Assembly (NCBI GenBank): GCA_021790795.1
Contig: JAJYFU010000009.1
Location: 1 to 51,910, forward strand
DNA length: 51,910 bases
Reading direction: 5' to 3'
Source: Pseudomonadota bacterium
GTDB lineage: Bacteria > Pseudomonadota > Gammaproteobacteria > Steroidobacterales > Steroidobacteraceae
Part shown: in pieces, positions 7,645-15,986 of the stretch
Layout of the letters: each line of letters opens with the position of its first letter
How positions within the stretch are numbered: the stretch's first letter is position 1
The notes under the pieces: generated by a model
Databases searched by the model: none
What the model saw: the letters and a program-made list of their open reading frames with translations, nothing else
What the model was told of the DNA's origin: nothing
Translations under genes and position numbers: made by a program

Positions 7645-8340
7645 ATGTTGGGAAAGCTCATACTGATCGTGGAAGACGAGCCGGCGATTCGCCAGATGAT
7701 CGCCTTCGCCCTGCGCCGCTCGGGCTTCGAGATTCGCGAGGCGGTCGACGCCCGCCAGGCGCGCGAGTCGCTCGCCAATCAGCGACCCGACCTGATCCTG
7801 ATCGATTGGATGCTGCCCGACACCAGCGGGTTGGAGCTGACGCGCATCGTCAAGCGTGACCGCCACACGCGCGAGCTGCCGATCATCATGCTCACCGCGC
7901 GGGCCGAGGAGGGCGACAAGGTCACCGGACTGGAGACCGGCGCGGACGACTACGTCACCAAGCCGTTCTCGCCCCGCGAGCTCGTCGCGCGCATCCATGC
8001 GGTCCTGCGCCGCACCGGCAGCGGAGGGCTGGATCACATCGTGGAATTCGAGGCGCTGAAGCTCGACCAGCAGGGCCAGCGCATCACCGTCAGCGGGCAG
8101 ACCGTGCCGCTCGGTCCGACCGAGTACCGCATGCTCGAGTTCTTCATGACCCACCCCGAGCGGGTCTTCAGCCGCGATCAGCTGCTCGATCGTCTCTGGG
8201 GCGGAAATGTCTACGTCGAGGAGCGCACCATCGACGTGCACGTGCGGCGGCTGCGCAAGTCGCTCGAGAAATTCGGCGTGGACCGCTTCGTGCAGACGGT
8301 GCGCGGCTCGGGCTACCGGTTCTCCGCCAAGGCGGACTGA
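7645..8340 (+). CDS. phoB: Phosphate regulon response regulator PhoB
   Basis: OmpR-family response regulator that activates phosphate-starvation genes when phosphorylated by PhoR. With the ATG at 7645 it is 231 residues. The receiver domain covers residues 1-120 ('LILIVEDEPAIRQM', phospho-acceptor Asp near 53 in 'LILIDWMLPDTSG', 'TKPFSPRELVARI'). The winged-helix DNA-binding domain covers about 130-229 ('LGPTEYRMLEFFM', 'RTIDVHVRRLRKSL', 'VRGSGYRFSAK'). The ORF track begins at 7561, but the 28 extra residues are unlike PhoB, so the later start is used. No good ribosome site precedes it; ATG at 7594 remains possible but would fall inside the candidate Pho box. The stop overlaps the phoR ATG by one base (TGATG). 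Confidence 0.95.
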   Translation: MLGKLILIVEDEPAIRQMIAFALRRSGFEIREAVDARQARESLANQRPDLILIDWMLPDTSGLELTRIVKRDRHTRELPIIMLTARAEEGDKVTGLETGADDYVTKPFSPRELVARIHAVLRRTGSGGLDHIVEFEALKLDQQGQRITVSGQTVPLGPTEYRMLEFFMTHPERVFSRDQLLDRLWGGNVYVEERTIDVHVRRLRKSLEKFGVDRFVQTVRGSGYRFSAKAD

Positions 8341-9683
8341 TGCAGCCGCTGCGATCGTCGCTTCAGGCGCTCGCGTACGCCTCGGTCAGGGTGCTCGCCG
8401 CGGCGCTCCTCGGGGCGCTGCTCGGGCTGCTGATCTCGCATCCGTGGCTGGGGATGGCCGGGGTGCTGGCCGTCTATCTGGGCTGGCAGCTCGTGATGCT
8501 CTATCGGGTCGAGTGGTGGCTGCAGCATCGCAGTGTCGCCGATCCGCCCGAGACCCGCGGCGTGTGGGGCACCGTCATCGCGCTCATCGCCCGGTTGCAC
8601 CGGCGCAAGCGCTTCCACAAGCTGCGTTTCGTGCAGCTGATGCGCCAACTGCAGCAGTCGACCGCGGCGTTGCCGAACGGCGTGGTGATTCTCAATGATG
8701 AGCGCGAGATCGTCTGGTTCAACCACATGGCGGGGCGGCTGCTCGGCTTGCGGCCGAATATCGATCTGGGGCTGCGCATCGAGAATCTGGTGCGCGAGCC
8801 GCAGTTCGCCCGCTACATCGAGAAGGGCGATTACGCCAATCCGGTGGTGGTGCGCCGCTCGAGCCCCAACGAGATCTTCCTGTCGCTGCAGCTGGTGGCC
8901 TACGGCGACGGCCAGCAGCTGCTGCTCGCGTCCGACGTGTCGCGCCAGATGCGCCTGGAGGCGGTGCGGCGCGACTTCGTGGCCAACGCTTCGCACGAGC
9001 TGCGCTCGCCGCTGACGGTGATCTCGGGTTATCTCGAGACCCTCTCGCACGACCCGGCGCTCGCGGCCGAGTTCGCCGTTCCGATCGTCGAGATGCGCCG
9101 CCAGGCCGAGCGCATGACCGCCATCGTGCGCGATCTGCTCGAGCTGTCGCGCCTGGAGCAGACCGACGAGCGGGTCGGCGGGGAGCCGCTCGATGTGGAG
9201 GCGATGATGGCGCTGCTGCGCAAGGATGTGCTCGCGCGCGCGGTACACCCGCGCGACGTGCGCGTCCGCGTGGAGAGCACGGCGGCGCTGATCGGCCGGG
9301 AGCCCGAGATCCATTCGGCGTTCGCCAACCTGGTCGACAACGCCGCCAAATACACCGCGCCGGAGGGCTCGCTCGAGATGCGCTGGTGGGTCGATGCCGA
9401 TGGCGGGCATTTCGCGGTGACCGATACCGGCATCGGCATTCCGGCCGAGCATCTGCCCCGGCTCACCGAGCGCTTCTACCGCGTCGACCCCGGCCGCTCG
9501 CGGGCCACCGGCGGCTCCGGACTGGGGCTGGCGATCGTGAAACACGTGCTGCAGCGCCATGGCGCGGATCTCGAGGTGCGCAGCACGCCCGCCAAGGGCA
9601 GCACCTTCACGTGCCACTTCCCGCCCGAGCGTGTGCGGCCGGCGCAACGCGCGGCGCTCGCGCCACTCGCCGAGGATGCTTGA
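8340..9683 (+). CDS. phoR: Phosphate regulon sensor histidine kinase PhoR
   Basis: Inner-membrane histidine kinase that phosphorylates PhoB under phosphate limitation and takes its signal from PhoU/Pst rather than from a periplasmic sensor. 447 residues. Two hydrophobic helices at about 10-60 are separated by almost no periplasmic loop, as is normal for PhoR. A PAS-like domain spans roughly 95-190 ('LPNGVVILNDEREIVWFN'). The H-box 'ANASHELRSPLTVI' places the phospho-histidine near residue 219. N, G1 and G2 boxes are present ('NLVDNAAKYTAPEGS', 'VTDTGIGIPAEHLPRL', 'GGSGLGLAIVKHVL'). It is translationally coupled to phoB through a TGATG overlap. phoU follows after a 34-base gap. Confidence 0.96.
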   Translation: MQPLRSSLQALAYASVRVLAAALLGALLGLLISHPWLGMAGVLAVYLGWQLVMLYRVEWWLQHRSVADPPETRGVWGTVIALIARLHRRKRFHKLRFVQLMRQLQQSTAALPNGVVILNDEREIVWFNHMAGRLLGLRPNIDLGLRIENLVREPQFARYIEKGDYANPVVVRRSSPNEIFLSLQLVAYGDGQQLLLASDVSRQMRLEAVRRDFVANASHELRSPLTVISGYLETLSHDPALAAEFAVPIVEMRRQAERMTAIVRDLLELSRLEQTDERVGGEPLDVEAMMALLRKDVLARAVHPRDVRVRVESTAALIGREPEIHSAFANLVDNAAKYTAPEGSLEMRWWVDADGGHFAVTDTGIGIPAEHLPRLTERFYRVDPGRSRATGGSGLGLAIVKHVLQRHGADLEVRSTPAKGSTFTCHFPPERVRPAQRAALAPLAEDA

Positions 9684-9717
9684 GCTATCATGGCCGCACA
9701 CTCCGAGGTGTCCGCCG

Positions 9718-10476
9718 ATGGAAACCGCCGATCTCACTCATCATATTTCCCGCCGCTTCAACGAGGATCTCGAGCGGGTGCGCACCAAGGTGCTCGCCAT
9801 GGGCGGGTTCGTCGAGCAGCAGATCCAAAAGGCCATCACGGCGCTGCTCGAGGGTGACAGCGCGCTCGGCGAGGCGGTCGCGATCGCCGATCAGCAGGTG
9901 AACGACATGGAGGTGTCGATCGACGAGGAGTGCAGCCGCATTCTGGCCACGCGCGCCCCGGCCGCCGGAGATCTGCGCGTCATCGTCGCGATCATCAAGA
10001 CCATCACGGACCTCGAGCGCATGGGCGATGAGGGCGAGAAGATCGGCTACATCGCCTCGCGGCTCGCCACCATGGAGCGACCGGCGGACAAGTACCGCGA
10101 GATCAAGCATCTCGGCCGCATCGTGACCGAGATGGTGCACGAGTCGCTCGACGCGTTCGCGCGCATGGATGCGGATGAGGCCTTGCGGGTGGCCCGCCAG
10201 GACCGGCTGGTCGACGAGGAATACGAGGCGATCCAGCGCCAGAGCATCACCTTCATGATGGAGGATCCGCGCACCATCCGCCGCGCGCTGGACGTGATGT
10301 GGGTCGTGCGCTCGCTCGAACGCATCGGCGATCACGCCAAGAACATCAGCGAATACATCATCTACATGGTCTACGGCAAAGACGTGCGCCATACCTCGCT
10401 CGATGACGTCGAGCGGGCGCTTGGCCAGCGCGGGGCGAGCGGCGCCGGCGAGGCCCACGGCGAGAGCGGATCGTGA
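9718..10476 (+). CDS. phoU: Phosphate signalling complex protein PhoU
   Basis: A 252-residue all-helical protein with the two PhoU repeats. Metal-binding 'DLERMGDEGEKIGYI' is in the first and 'SLERIGDHAKNISEYI' in the second. PhoU links PstSCAB occupancy to PhoR kinase/phosphatase switching and limits phosphate uptake. The start is the ATG at 9718, which has GAGGTG nine bases upstream. The ORF track's 53 extra N-terminal residues are phoR sequence read in another frame. The gene has a Gly/Ala/Ser tail and its stop overlaps the dsbB GTG. The usual pst transporter genes are not beside it; two pstB genes lie 3.5 kb downstream. Confidence 0.96.
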   Translation: METADLTHHISRRFNEDLERVRTKVLAMGGFVEQQIQKAITALLEGDSALGEAVAIADQQVNDMEVSIDEECSRILATRAPAAGDLRVIVAIIKTITDLERMGDEGEKIGYIASRLATMERPADKYREIKHLGRIVTEMVHESLDAFARMDADEALRVARQDRLVDEEYEAIQRQSITFMMEDPRTIRRALDVMWVVRSLERIGDHAKNISEYIIYMVYGKDVRHTSLDDVERALGQRGASGAGEAHGESGS

Positions 10477-10973
10477 TCGCCGCATTGCGCCGCATGGGCA
10501 ATGTCATCGGGGCTCTCATCTGCGCGGGGCTGCTCGGCTTTGCCGTCTACGCGCAGTTCGATCTGCATCTGCAGCCCTGTCCGTTGTGCATCTTCCAGCG
10601 CATCGGCATCGCCCTGATCGGTCTGGTGTTTCTGCTCGCGGCGGTGCACCACCCCCGCCGCTGGGGCACGCGGGTGTACGCGGCGCTGGTGGTGATCGCG
10701 GCGCTCGCCACCGCCGGGGTTGCCGTGCGGCAGATCTATCTGCAGCATCTGCCGCCGGGCTCGGTGCCCTCGTGCGGCGCGCCGCTGTCGGTGATGCTGC
10801 AGTACATGCCGGTGACTTCCGTGATCCGCAAGGTGCTCGAGGGCAGCGGCGAGTGCAGCATCGTCAACTGGCGGTTTCTCGGCCTGGCGATGTCCGAGTG
10901 GGTGTTGTTGTGGGCCGTGGCGCTCGGGGCGTTCGGCGTGCTGGTGAACGGGTGGCTCGGCCGGGTCAAGTGA
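10473..10973 (+). CDS. dsbB: Disulfide bond formation protein DsbB
   Basis: Inner-membrane quinone reductase that reoxidises periplasmic DsbA. 166 residues with four hydrophobic helices. It has both redox pairs: Cys36/Cys39 in 'PCPLCIFQR' and Cys101/Cys128 in 'PSCG' and 'SGECS'. The GTG start overlaps the phoU stop as GTGA, so it is probably expressed from the pho operon, an uncommon placement. The 3' end overlaps the end of convergent dapE by eight bases. Confidence 0.95.
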   Translation: MIAALRRMGNVIGALICAGLLGFAVYAQFDLHLQPCPLCIFQRIGIALIGLVFLLAAVHHPRRWGTRVYAALVVIAALATAGVAVRQIYLQHLPPGSVPSCGAPLSVMLQYMPVTSVIRKVLEGSGECSIVNWRFLGLAMSEWVLLWAVALGAFGVLVNGWLGRVK

Positions 10974-12096
10974 GCAGGTTGACCAGCACGTTGAAGTACA
11001 TGCGGTGCAGCGCCTCGATGTCCGCCACGCGCACGCACTCGTTCAGCTTGTGAATGCTCGCATTGACCACGCCGAGCTCGACCACCTGCGCGCCGAGCGG
11101 CGCGATGAATCGCCCGTCGGAGGTGCCTCCGCCGGTCGAGAGCCGCGGGGGCGCGCCGGTGACGGACTCGATCGCCGCACAGACGGCCGCGGATAGTTTC
11201 CCCGGGGGCGTGTAGAACGGCTCGCCCGAGAGGTGCCACTCGAGCGTGAAGCGCACGCCGTGGGCGCGCAAGATCCCTTCCACCGCGGCCTTCAATCCCT
11301 CGAGCGTCTGGATCGGCGAGTAGCGCAGATTGAGCCGGGCCTTGAGCTCTCCGGGGATGACATTGGGGGCGCCGGTGCCGGCGTTGAGGTTCGAGACCTG
11401 GAAGCTCGTCGGCTCGAAGTGCTCGGTGCCCTGATCCCACACCCGGCGTGTCAGCTCGGCCAGCGCCGGAGCGAATGCGTGCACCGGGTTCTCGGCCAGC
11501 TGGGGGTAGGCGATGTGGCCCTGCACGCCGTGAACGGTGAGTCGCCCGCTGAGGGAGCCGCGCCGGCCAATCTTGATCGTATCGCCGATCTTCTGCTCGC
11601 TCGAGGGCTCGCCGACCACGCACCAGTCGATGCGCTCGCCGCGCTCGGCGAGGAGGGACGCGACGCGCTTGGTGCCGTCGACCGAGGGTCCTTCCTCGTC
11701 GCTGGTAATGAGAAAAGCGATCCGCCCGGGGTGCCGCGGGTGCGCCGTCACGAAGGCTTCGGTGGCGGTGATCATCGCCGCGAGTCCACTTTTCATGTCG
11801 GCCGCGCCGCGGCCGTAGAGCACCCCGTCACGGATCGTCGGCACGAACGGGTCGCTGCGCCATTCCTCGAGCGGTCCGGTGGGCACGACGTCCGTATGGC
11901 CGGCGAAGCACAACTGCGGTCCGGCCGCCTCGCCGTGCACCGCCCAGAAGTTCGAGACGTTCCCGAAGGGCAGGGGCTCGATCCTGAAGCCGAGCGCGCG
12001 CAGCCGCTCGCACATCAGCTCCTGACAGCCCTCGTCGGCGGGCGTCACGGAGCGGCGGGACATCAGGTTCTGGGTCAGCTCGAGGGTGGGTGACAT
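10966..12096 (-). CDS. dapE: Succinyl-diaminopimelate desuccinylase DapE
   Basis: Zinc amidohydrolase of the M20 family. It removes succinate from N-succinyl-L,L-diaminopimelate to give L,L-diaminopimelate for lysine and peptidoglycan. 376 residues, matching the family's usual 375. The di-zinc ligands are visible: His67 in 'FAGHTDVVP', Asp in '[10 protein letters not shown]' near 100, Glu-Glu in '[11 protein letters not shown]' near 134, and His in 'SIHKLNE' close to the C-terminus. The ORF track runs to 12522; the ATG at 12096 ('[12 protein letters not shown]') is the conserved start, with GGAGAG immediately ahead. It lies on the same strand as dapD-dapC but is separated from them by about 11.5 kb of opposite-strand genes. 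Confidence 0.96.
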   Translation of the reverse strand: MSPTLELTQNLMSRRSVTPADEGCQELMCERLRALGFRIEPLPFGNVSNFWAVHGEAAGPQLCFAGHTDVVPTGPLEEWRSDPFVPTIRDGVLYGRGAADMKSGLAAMITATEAFVTAHPRHPGRIAFLITSDEEGPSVDGTKRVASLLAERGERIDWCVVGEPSSEQKIGDTIKIGRRGSLSGRLTVHGVQGHIAYPQLAENPVHAFAPALAELTRRVWDQGTEHFEPTSFQVSNLNAGTGAPNVIPGELKARLNLRYSPIQTLEGLKAAVEGILRAHGVRFTLEWHLSGEPFYTPPGKLSAAVCAAIESVTGAPPRLSTGGGTSDGRFIAPLGAQVVELGVVNASIHKLNECVRVADIEALHRMYFNVLVNLLT

Positions 12097-12445
12097 CTCT
12101 CCGTACCGGGGGGCCGGGCTCGGGTGTGCGGGCGTGGGGCCGGGCGGCTTTATAGCGAGGGGGCGCTCCGGGGGCAAGCCGTTTTTTCGCGCGTGCTCCC
12201 CGGGGCCGACGGCGGCCATCATCGATCCGTCATGATCGCCGCGCGCGGCCCGAACGGGTGCCGCACCGCAGCGCGCGCACGTCCTGAGGCGGTCACAAGC
12301 CGCCGCGAAACTGTCACAATGGGTTACGGAACGGTCGCATTCAGGCTGCTCGAGGGGTGCTCGGGGGGGCGCACTGTTTTCCGAAGGACCGGCCGAACAG
12401 ATCCAAGCCTGTCCCGTATCCCCGACGACCCCGACGGAGTTCCGC
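12097..12445. promoter_or_regulatory. Divergent intergenic region between dapE and the porin gene, with GTCACAA repeats and a candidate Pho box
   Basis: 349 bases without a credible gene. GTCACAA occurs at 12292-12298 and again at 12313-12319, 21 bases apart, about two helical turns. The second copy is in CTGTCACAATG followed by GGTTACGGA (12311-12330), which resembles a Pho box with a half-site spacing of 10 rather than 11. A phosphate-regulated porin promoter is plausible given phoBRU and pstB nearby. No clear -10 element or hairpin terminator was seen. Confidence 0.35.
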
Positions 12446-13762
12446 ATGTTCCGGAGATCCCTCGCCGTCGCCTGCGTCGCCGCAACCACGCTTGCGGCCG
12501 CCGCGGCCGTACACGCAGACACCCTGGCCGGCTTCCTGTCGCGCGGGCGGCTGTCCGGACAATTGCGCGCGTATGACTTCAGGCGTGACTACTCGACCTC
12601 CTCGACGGTGAACACCCAGGCGTTTTCGCTCGCCGGTCTGCTCGATTACCGGACTGCGCAGTTCCTGGACGGTTTCAGCCTCGGCGCCAGCTTCTACACG
12701 GCCAATGCCCTGGGCTCGCGGAACAGCAATCCGCAGCGGATCGATACCACGCTCATGGGTCCCGCGAACGCGATCAACGCGCTGGGGCAGGCATTTCTCC
12801 AATACGGGGGACACGCCGTCCTGGTGCGCCTCGGCGATCAGCTGATCACCACACCGTGGGCCGGCTCGAGCGATTCGCGCGTGTTGCCGGCGACCTACCG
12901 GGCCGCCTGCGGCACGTACTCGCCGGTGGCGGGCCTGAGGCTCACGGCGCTGCGCATCCTGCGGTTCAAGGGGCGCACCGCGGATGGATTTTTCCAAGAC
13001 AACAACTACTATCCGGCGACCTGGAACGGAGATGCGAACTACGGCGGGATTGGGAATCTGCCCGCCCGTGCCCGGGCCGCCGGCGGCACGCTCGCCTTCG
13101 GCGCCGCCTACGGGCGCTCGGGACTGAAGGCGAGCGCCTGGTATTACCGTTTCTACGGTTTTGCCCACATGCTCTACGGCCAGGTCGACGACACGCCGCC
13201 GCTCCACTCGCCCTTCGAGCCGTTCGCCGGTGTGCAGGTGGTGCGCGAGTGGGGCCGGCTCAACCGATTCGCCGAGACCGGGACCCGCTTCTTCGGCCAA
13301 CCCGGCACGGCGGTCGACAATCTCACCCTGGGGGCGATCGCGGGCGTGACCGCCTACGGCGCGAGCCTGTCGGTCGCCTACGATCAGCTGCGGCGCGAGG
13401 GCCCAGGCGCGCTCGGCGCCGGGGTGCTCATCTCGCCGTACACCGCCGGCTACGCCACCGATCCTCTGTACACGACTTCGATGATCCGCGGCATGGTCGA
13501 GCTCGGCCCGGGCCACGCGTGGAAACTCAGGGCCACCGAGGCGGCGCTCGACAAGCGCCTGCGGTTGTCAGCCTCGTACGCGGTGTACCGCACGGACTTC
13601 CAAGGGCTCGACTCGGAGATCTACTTCGGTGTCATCTATCGGTCGCGCGGCTGGGTCAAGGGTCTCACGCTGCGCAACCGGCTGGGCATCAGCCACGGCC
13701 CGGCCAATCCGGGCCGCGGCCGCTTCATCTACAATCGGGTGATGGTGACCTACGCATTCTGA
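12446..13762 (+). CDS. OprD-family outer membrane porin
   Basis: 438 residues with a cleavable signal peptide (hydrophobic Ala-rich core, likely cut after 'VHA' at residue 24). The mature protein is an antiparallel beta-barrel ending in 'VMVTYAF' with the terminal Phe used by the BAM machinery. OprD-like segments include '[15 protein letters not shown]', '[14 protein letters not shown]', '[10 protein letters not shown]' and '[20 protein letters not shown]'. OprD porins admit small solutes such as basic amino acids, peptides or aromatic acids; the solute here cannot be read from sequence. Its place between Pho-box-like repeats and two pstB genes hints at phosphate or organophosphate uptake, which is inference only. 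A single cysteine lies near residue 154. ATG at 12446 is the only start that gives the signal peptide. Confidence 0.85.
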   Translation: MFRRSLAVACVAATTLAAAAAVHADTLAGFLSRGRLSGQLRAYDFRRDYSTSSTVNTQAFSLAGLLDYRTAQFLDGFSLGASFYTANALGSRNSNPQRIDTTLMGPANAINALGQAFLQYGGHAVLVRLGDQLITTPWAGSSDSRVLPATYRAACGTYSPVAGLRLTALRILRFKGRTADGFFQDNNYYPATWNGDANYGGIGNLPARARAAGGTLAFGAAYGRSGLKASAWYYRFYGFAHMLYGQVDDTPPLHSPFEPFAGVQVVREWGRLNRFAETGTRFFGQPGTAVDNLTLGAIAGVTAYGASLSVAYDQLRREGPGALGAGVLISPYTAGYATDPLYTTSMIRGMVELGPGHAWKLRATEAALDKRLRLSASYAVYRTDFQGLDSEIYFGVIYRSRGWVKGLTLRNRLGISHGPANPGRGRFIYNRVMVTYAF

Positions 13763-13965
13763 GCGCTCGAGCGGTCCGCCACCGGCCGCCCGGTCCGTGT
13801 GCGTGCCGGAACGCTCCCCGAAAAGCGTCAGACTGCGGTAACCTTGCCCGGGCAGAATCGCATCCTTCAGCGCGGCAGCCACGGCTCCGGATCGCCGGGC
13901 AATGGCCGCCGTTTCACTCGCGAGATCATGCACAGAAGCGACTCTCATTCGGCTGTAGAGCGGCC

Positions 13966-14778
13966 ATGAGCTCACCGGCGGCGCGGATTGCGGTGCCGGG
14001 CGGCGCGTCGAGCCCCGGGGATATGCCCGCGAAGCTGACGATACGCGGCCTGAATTTCCACTACGGGCGCCATCAGGTCCTCAAGGACATCAACCTCGGG
14101 CTGCCGGACCGCAGCATCACGGCCTTCATTGGTCCGTCCGGCTGCGGCAAATCGACGCTGCTGCGGGTGCTGAACCGGATGTACACGCTCTACCCGGGGC
14201 AGCGCGCCACCGGCGAAGTGCTGCTCGACGGGGAGAATATCCTGTCCCAGACGGTGAACGTGACGCGTCTGCGCCTGCGGGTGGGAATGGTCTTTCAGAA
14301 GCCGACGCCATTCCCGATGTCGATCTTCGAGAACGTGGCCTTCGGGCTGCGCCTCGCGCAGCGCATCAGCCGGGCCGCTCTGCGCGAGCGGGTGCATGCG
14401 GCGCTGATCGATGCGGCGCTGTGGGACGAGGTCAAGGACAAACTGCACGACGATGGCCGCAGCCTGTCCGGGGGACAACAGCAGCGGCTGTGCATCGCGC
14501 GCACGATCGCGCTCGAGCCGGAGGTGATTCTGCTCGATGAGCCCACCGCGGCGCTCGATCCGATCTCGACGCTGAAGGTCGAGGAGACGCTGCAGAGTCT
14601 GCGCGAGCGCTTCTGCATCGCCATCGTGACGCACAACCTGCAGCAGGCCGCGCGCGTCTCGAGCAGCACGGCCTTCATGTACGAGGGGCAAGTGATCGAG
14701 ATGGGACCGACCGGACAGCTGTTCACCGCACCGAAGGACCACAGGACCGATGACTACGTCACCGGACGCTTTGGGTAA
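13966..14778 (+). CDS. pstB: Phosphate ABC transporter ATP-binding protein PstB (copy 1)
   Basis: A 270-residue ABC ATPase of the PstB type. It has Walker A 'GPSGCGKST' (56-63), '[19 protein letters not shown]', ABC signature 'LSGGQQQRL', Walker B '[13 protein letters not shown]', H-loop '[12 protein letters not shown]', and the C-terminal 'DYVTGRFG' typical of PstB. It would power phosphate import with PstC/PstA, but no pstS, pstC or pstA is in the window. ATG at 13966 is used; ATG at 14023 ('MPAKLTIRG') is a shorter alternative that matches most PstB N-termini, and neither has a strong ribosome site. It overlaps the next pstB by 29 bases, so the pair is co-transcribed. The 203 bases before it hold no recognisable gene. 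Confidence 0.92.
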   Translation: MSSPAARIAVPGGASSPGDMPAKLTIRGLNFHYGRHQVLKDINLGLPDRSITAFIGPSGCGKSTLLRVLNRMYTLYPGQRATGEVLLDGENILSQTVNVTRLRLRVGMVFQKPTPFPMSIFENVAFGLRLAQRISRAALRERVHAALIDAALWDEVKDKLHDDGRSLSGGQQQRLCIARTIALEPEVILLDEPTAALDPISTLKVEETLQSLRERFCIAIVTHNLQQAARVSSSTAFMYEGQVIEMGPTGQLFTAPKDHRTDDYVTGRFG

Positions 14779-15703
14779 CGAGGGCTCAATCGTGCAGGAC
14801 CCGAGCCGGCCGCGCGGCACAGGCGGCTCCGAGCCCGCGCCGCTGCCGAGCGGGGTGCTCGGCACCAAGCCGAGCGGCCGGGTGCACGCCCCGGAGCTGC
14901 TGAGCGGCGAGCTCTCGGGCAACACCGTCGGGGAGCCGGCGCTCGCCGATCCGATCTTCTCGTGCCGGTCGCTGAGCGTTCACTACGGCGCCATACAGGC
15001 GCTGCGGGACGTGACGCTCGACGTCGGCCGCGCGCAGGTGCTCGCGTGCATCGGTCCTTCCGGATGCGGCAAGTCGACGTTTCTGCGCTGCCTGAATCGC
15101 ATGAACGACACCATCGTCGGCGCGCGGGTCACGGGCACGATCCTGCTCGACGGCCAGAACATCATGGAGAAGCACCAGGACGTGGCGCGCCTGCGTGCAC
15201 GGGTCGGGATGGTGTTCCAGAAGCCCAACCCCTTTCCCAAGTCGATCTACGACAATGTTGCCTACGGTCCGCGGATTCACAAGCTCACGCGCACGCGCGC
15301 CGATCTGGATGAGCTGGTGTGCACGTGTCTGCAGCGCGTCGGGCTCTGGAACGAAGTCAAGGACCGCCTGCACGCCGCGGGCATGGGACTGTCCGGCGGC
15401 CAGCAGCAGCGCCTGTGCATCGCGCGCGCGCTCGCGGTGCAACCGGAGGTGATCCTGATGGACGAGCCCTGCTCGGCACTCGATCCCATCGCCAGCGCGC
15501 ACATCGAGGATCTGATCGAGCAGCTGCGCGCCACGTATGCCATCGTGATCGTCACGCATTCCATGCAGCAGGCCGCGCGCGTCTCGCAGCGCACCGCGTA
15601 CTTCCATCTCGGCCGGCTGATCGAGGTGGGCGAGACCGACCGGGTATTCACCAACCCGCGCCACCGCCTCACCGAGGACTACATCACGGGCCGGTTCGGC
15701 TGA
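14750..15703 (+). CDS. pstB: Phosphate ABC transporter ATP-binding protein PstB (copy 2) with N-terminal extension
   Basis: A second, clearly divergent PstB of 317 residues. All ATPase motifs are present: 'GPSGCGKST', '[19 protein letters not shown]', 'LSGGQQQRL', '[13 protein letters not shown]', '[12 protein letters not shown]' and the ending 'DYITGRFG'. The first 65 or so residues are a Pro/Gly/Ser-rich extension not found in normal PstB (about 260 residues). Two in-frame possibilities remain: the extension is real, or translation starts further inside. The ATG at 14750 lies within the end of copy 1 and suggests coupling. Copy 2 looks closer to mainstream PstB in its core ('[11 protein letters not shown]', '[10 protein letters not shown]') than copy 1, so the two may pair with different permeases or form a heterodimer. 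Confidence 0.9.
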   Translation: MTTSPDALGNEGSIVQDPSRPRGTGGSEPAPLPSGVLGTKPSGRVHAPELLSGELSGNTVGEPALADPIFSCRSLSVHYGAIQALRDVTLDVGRAQVLACIGPSGCGKSTFLRCLNRMNDTIVGARVTGTILLDGQNIMEKHQDVARLRARVGMVFQKPNPFPKSIYDNVAYGPRIHKLTRTRADLDELVCTCLQRVGLWNEVKDRLHAAGMGLSGGQQQRLCIARALAVQPEVILMDEPCSALDPIASAHIEDLIEQLRATYAIVIVTHSMQQAARVSQRTAYFHLGRLIEVGETDRVFTNPRHRLTEDYITGRFG

Positions 15704-15789
15704 GCGCTCCGGCGCGTGGCACTGCAGTCGATAGGGCCGCTCCTGCGGCAGGTGCGCCGGCGTGCACGCGACGCAGCGCTCGCCGGCAC

Positions 15790-15810
15790 GGGTTCACGGC
15801 GACCCTTTTT
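15790..15810 (+). terminator. Weak hairpin plus T-tract after pstB copy 2
   Basis: GGGT (15790-15793) can pair with ACCC (15802-15805), directly followed by TTTTT. A four-base stem is marginal for intrinsic termination, but the position, about 90 bases past the pstB stop and before the efflux operon promoter region, is right. Confidence 0.3.
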
Positions 15811-15937
15811 ATCGGAGCGATAATTCATTATGCTTTGAGTGCTAGACACAGTCTCGTTCCGCGCCCCGCGCGGCGCTCGAGGGTGTCGAGCCGGGAAAAT
15901 TGAGCAGTGCTTTTGCAACCGGCGGGTCGGTGCGATG

Positions 15938-15956
15938 GTCCCGATGTTTCCGGGAC
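15938..15956. promoter_or_regulatory. Perfect inverted repeat ahead of the efflux operon, possible operator
   Basis: GTCCCG (15938-15943) and CGGGAC (15951-15956) form a perfect 6-base inverted repeat around a 7-base spacer, 30 bases before the outer-membrane factor start at 15987. GATAAT at 15819-15824 is the best -10-like element upstream. Operator or leader-hairpin function is a guess; no regulator gene is adjacent. Confidence 0.3.
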
Positions 15957-15986
15957 GCGGGCCGAGTCTGACGGGAACGGGTCGAG

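Noticed and set aside
12124-12576. 150-residue plus-strand ORF in the dapE-porin gap
   Set aside because: Arg/Gly-rich, overlaps the porin signal peptide in another frame, and shows no family resemblance.
13568-13975. 135-residue minus-strand ORF over the gap between the porin and pstB
   Set aside because: Half of it is antisense to the porin; no motif, no ribosome site, and composition like other shadow frames.
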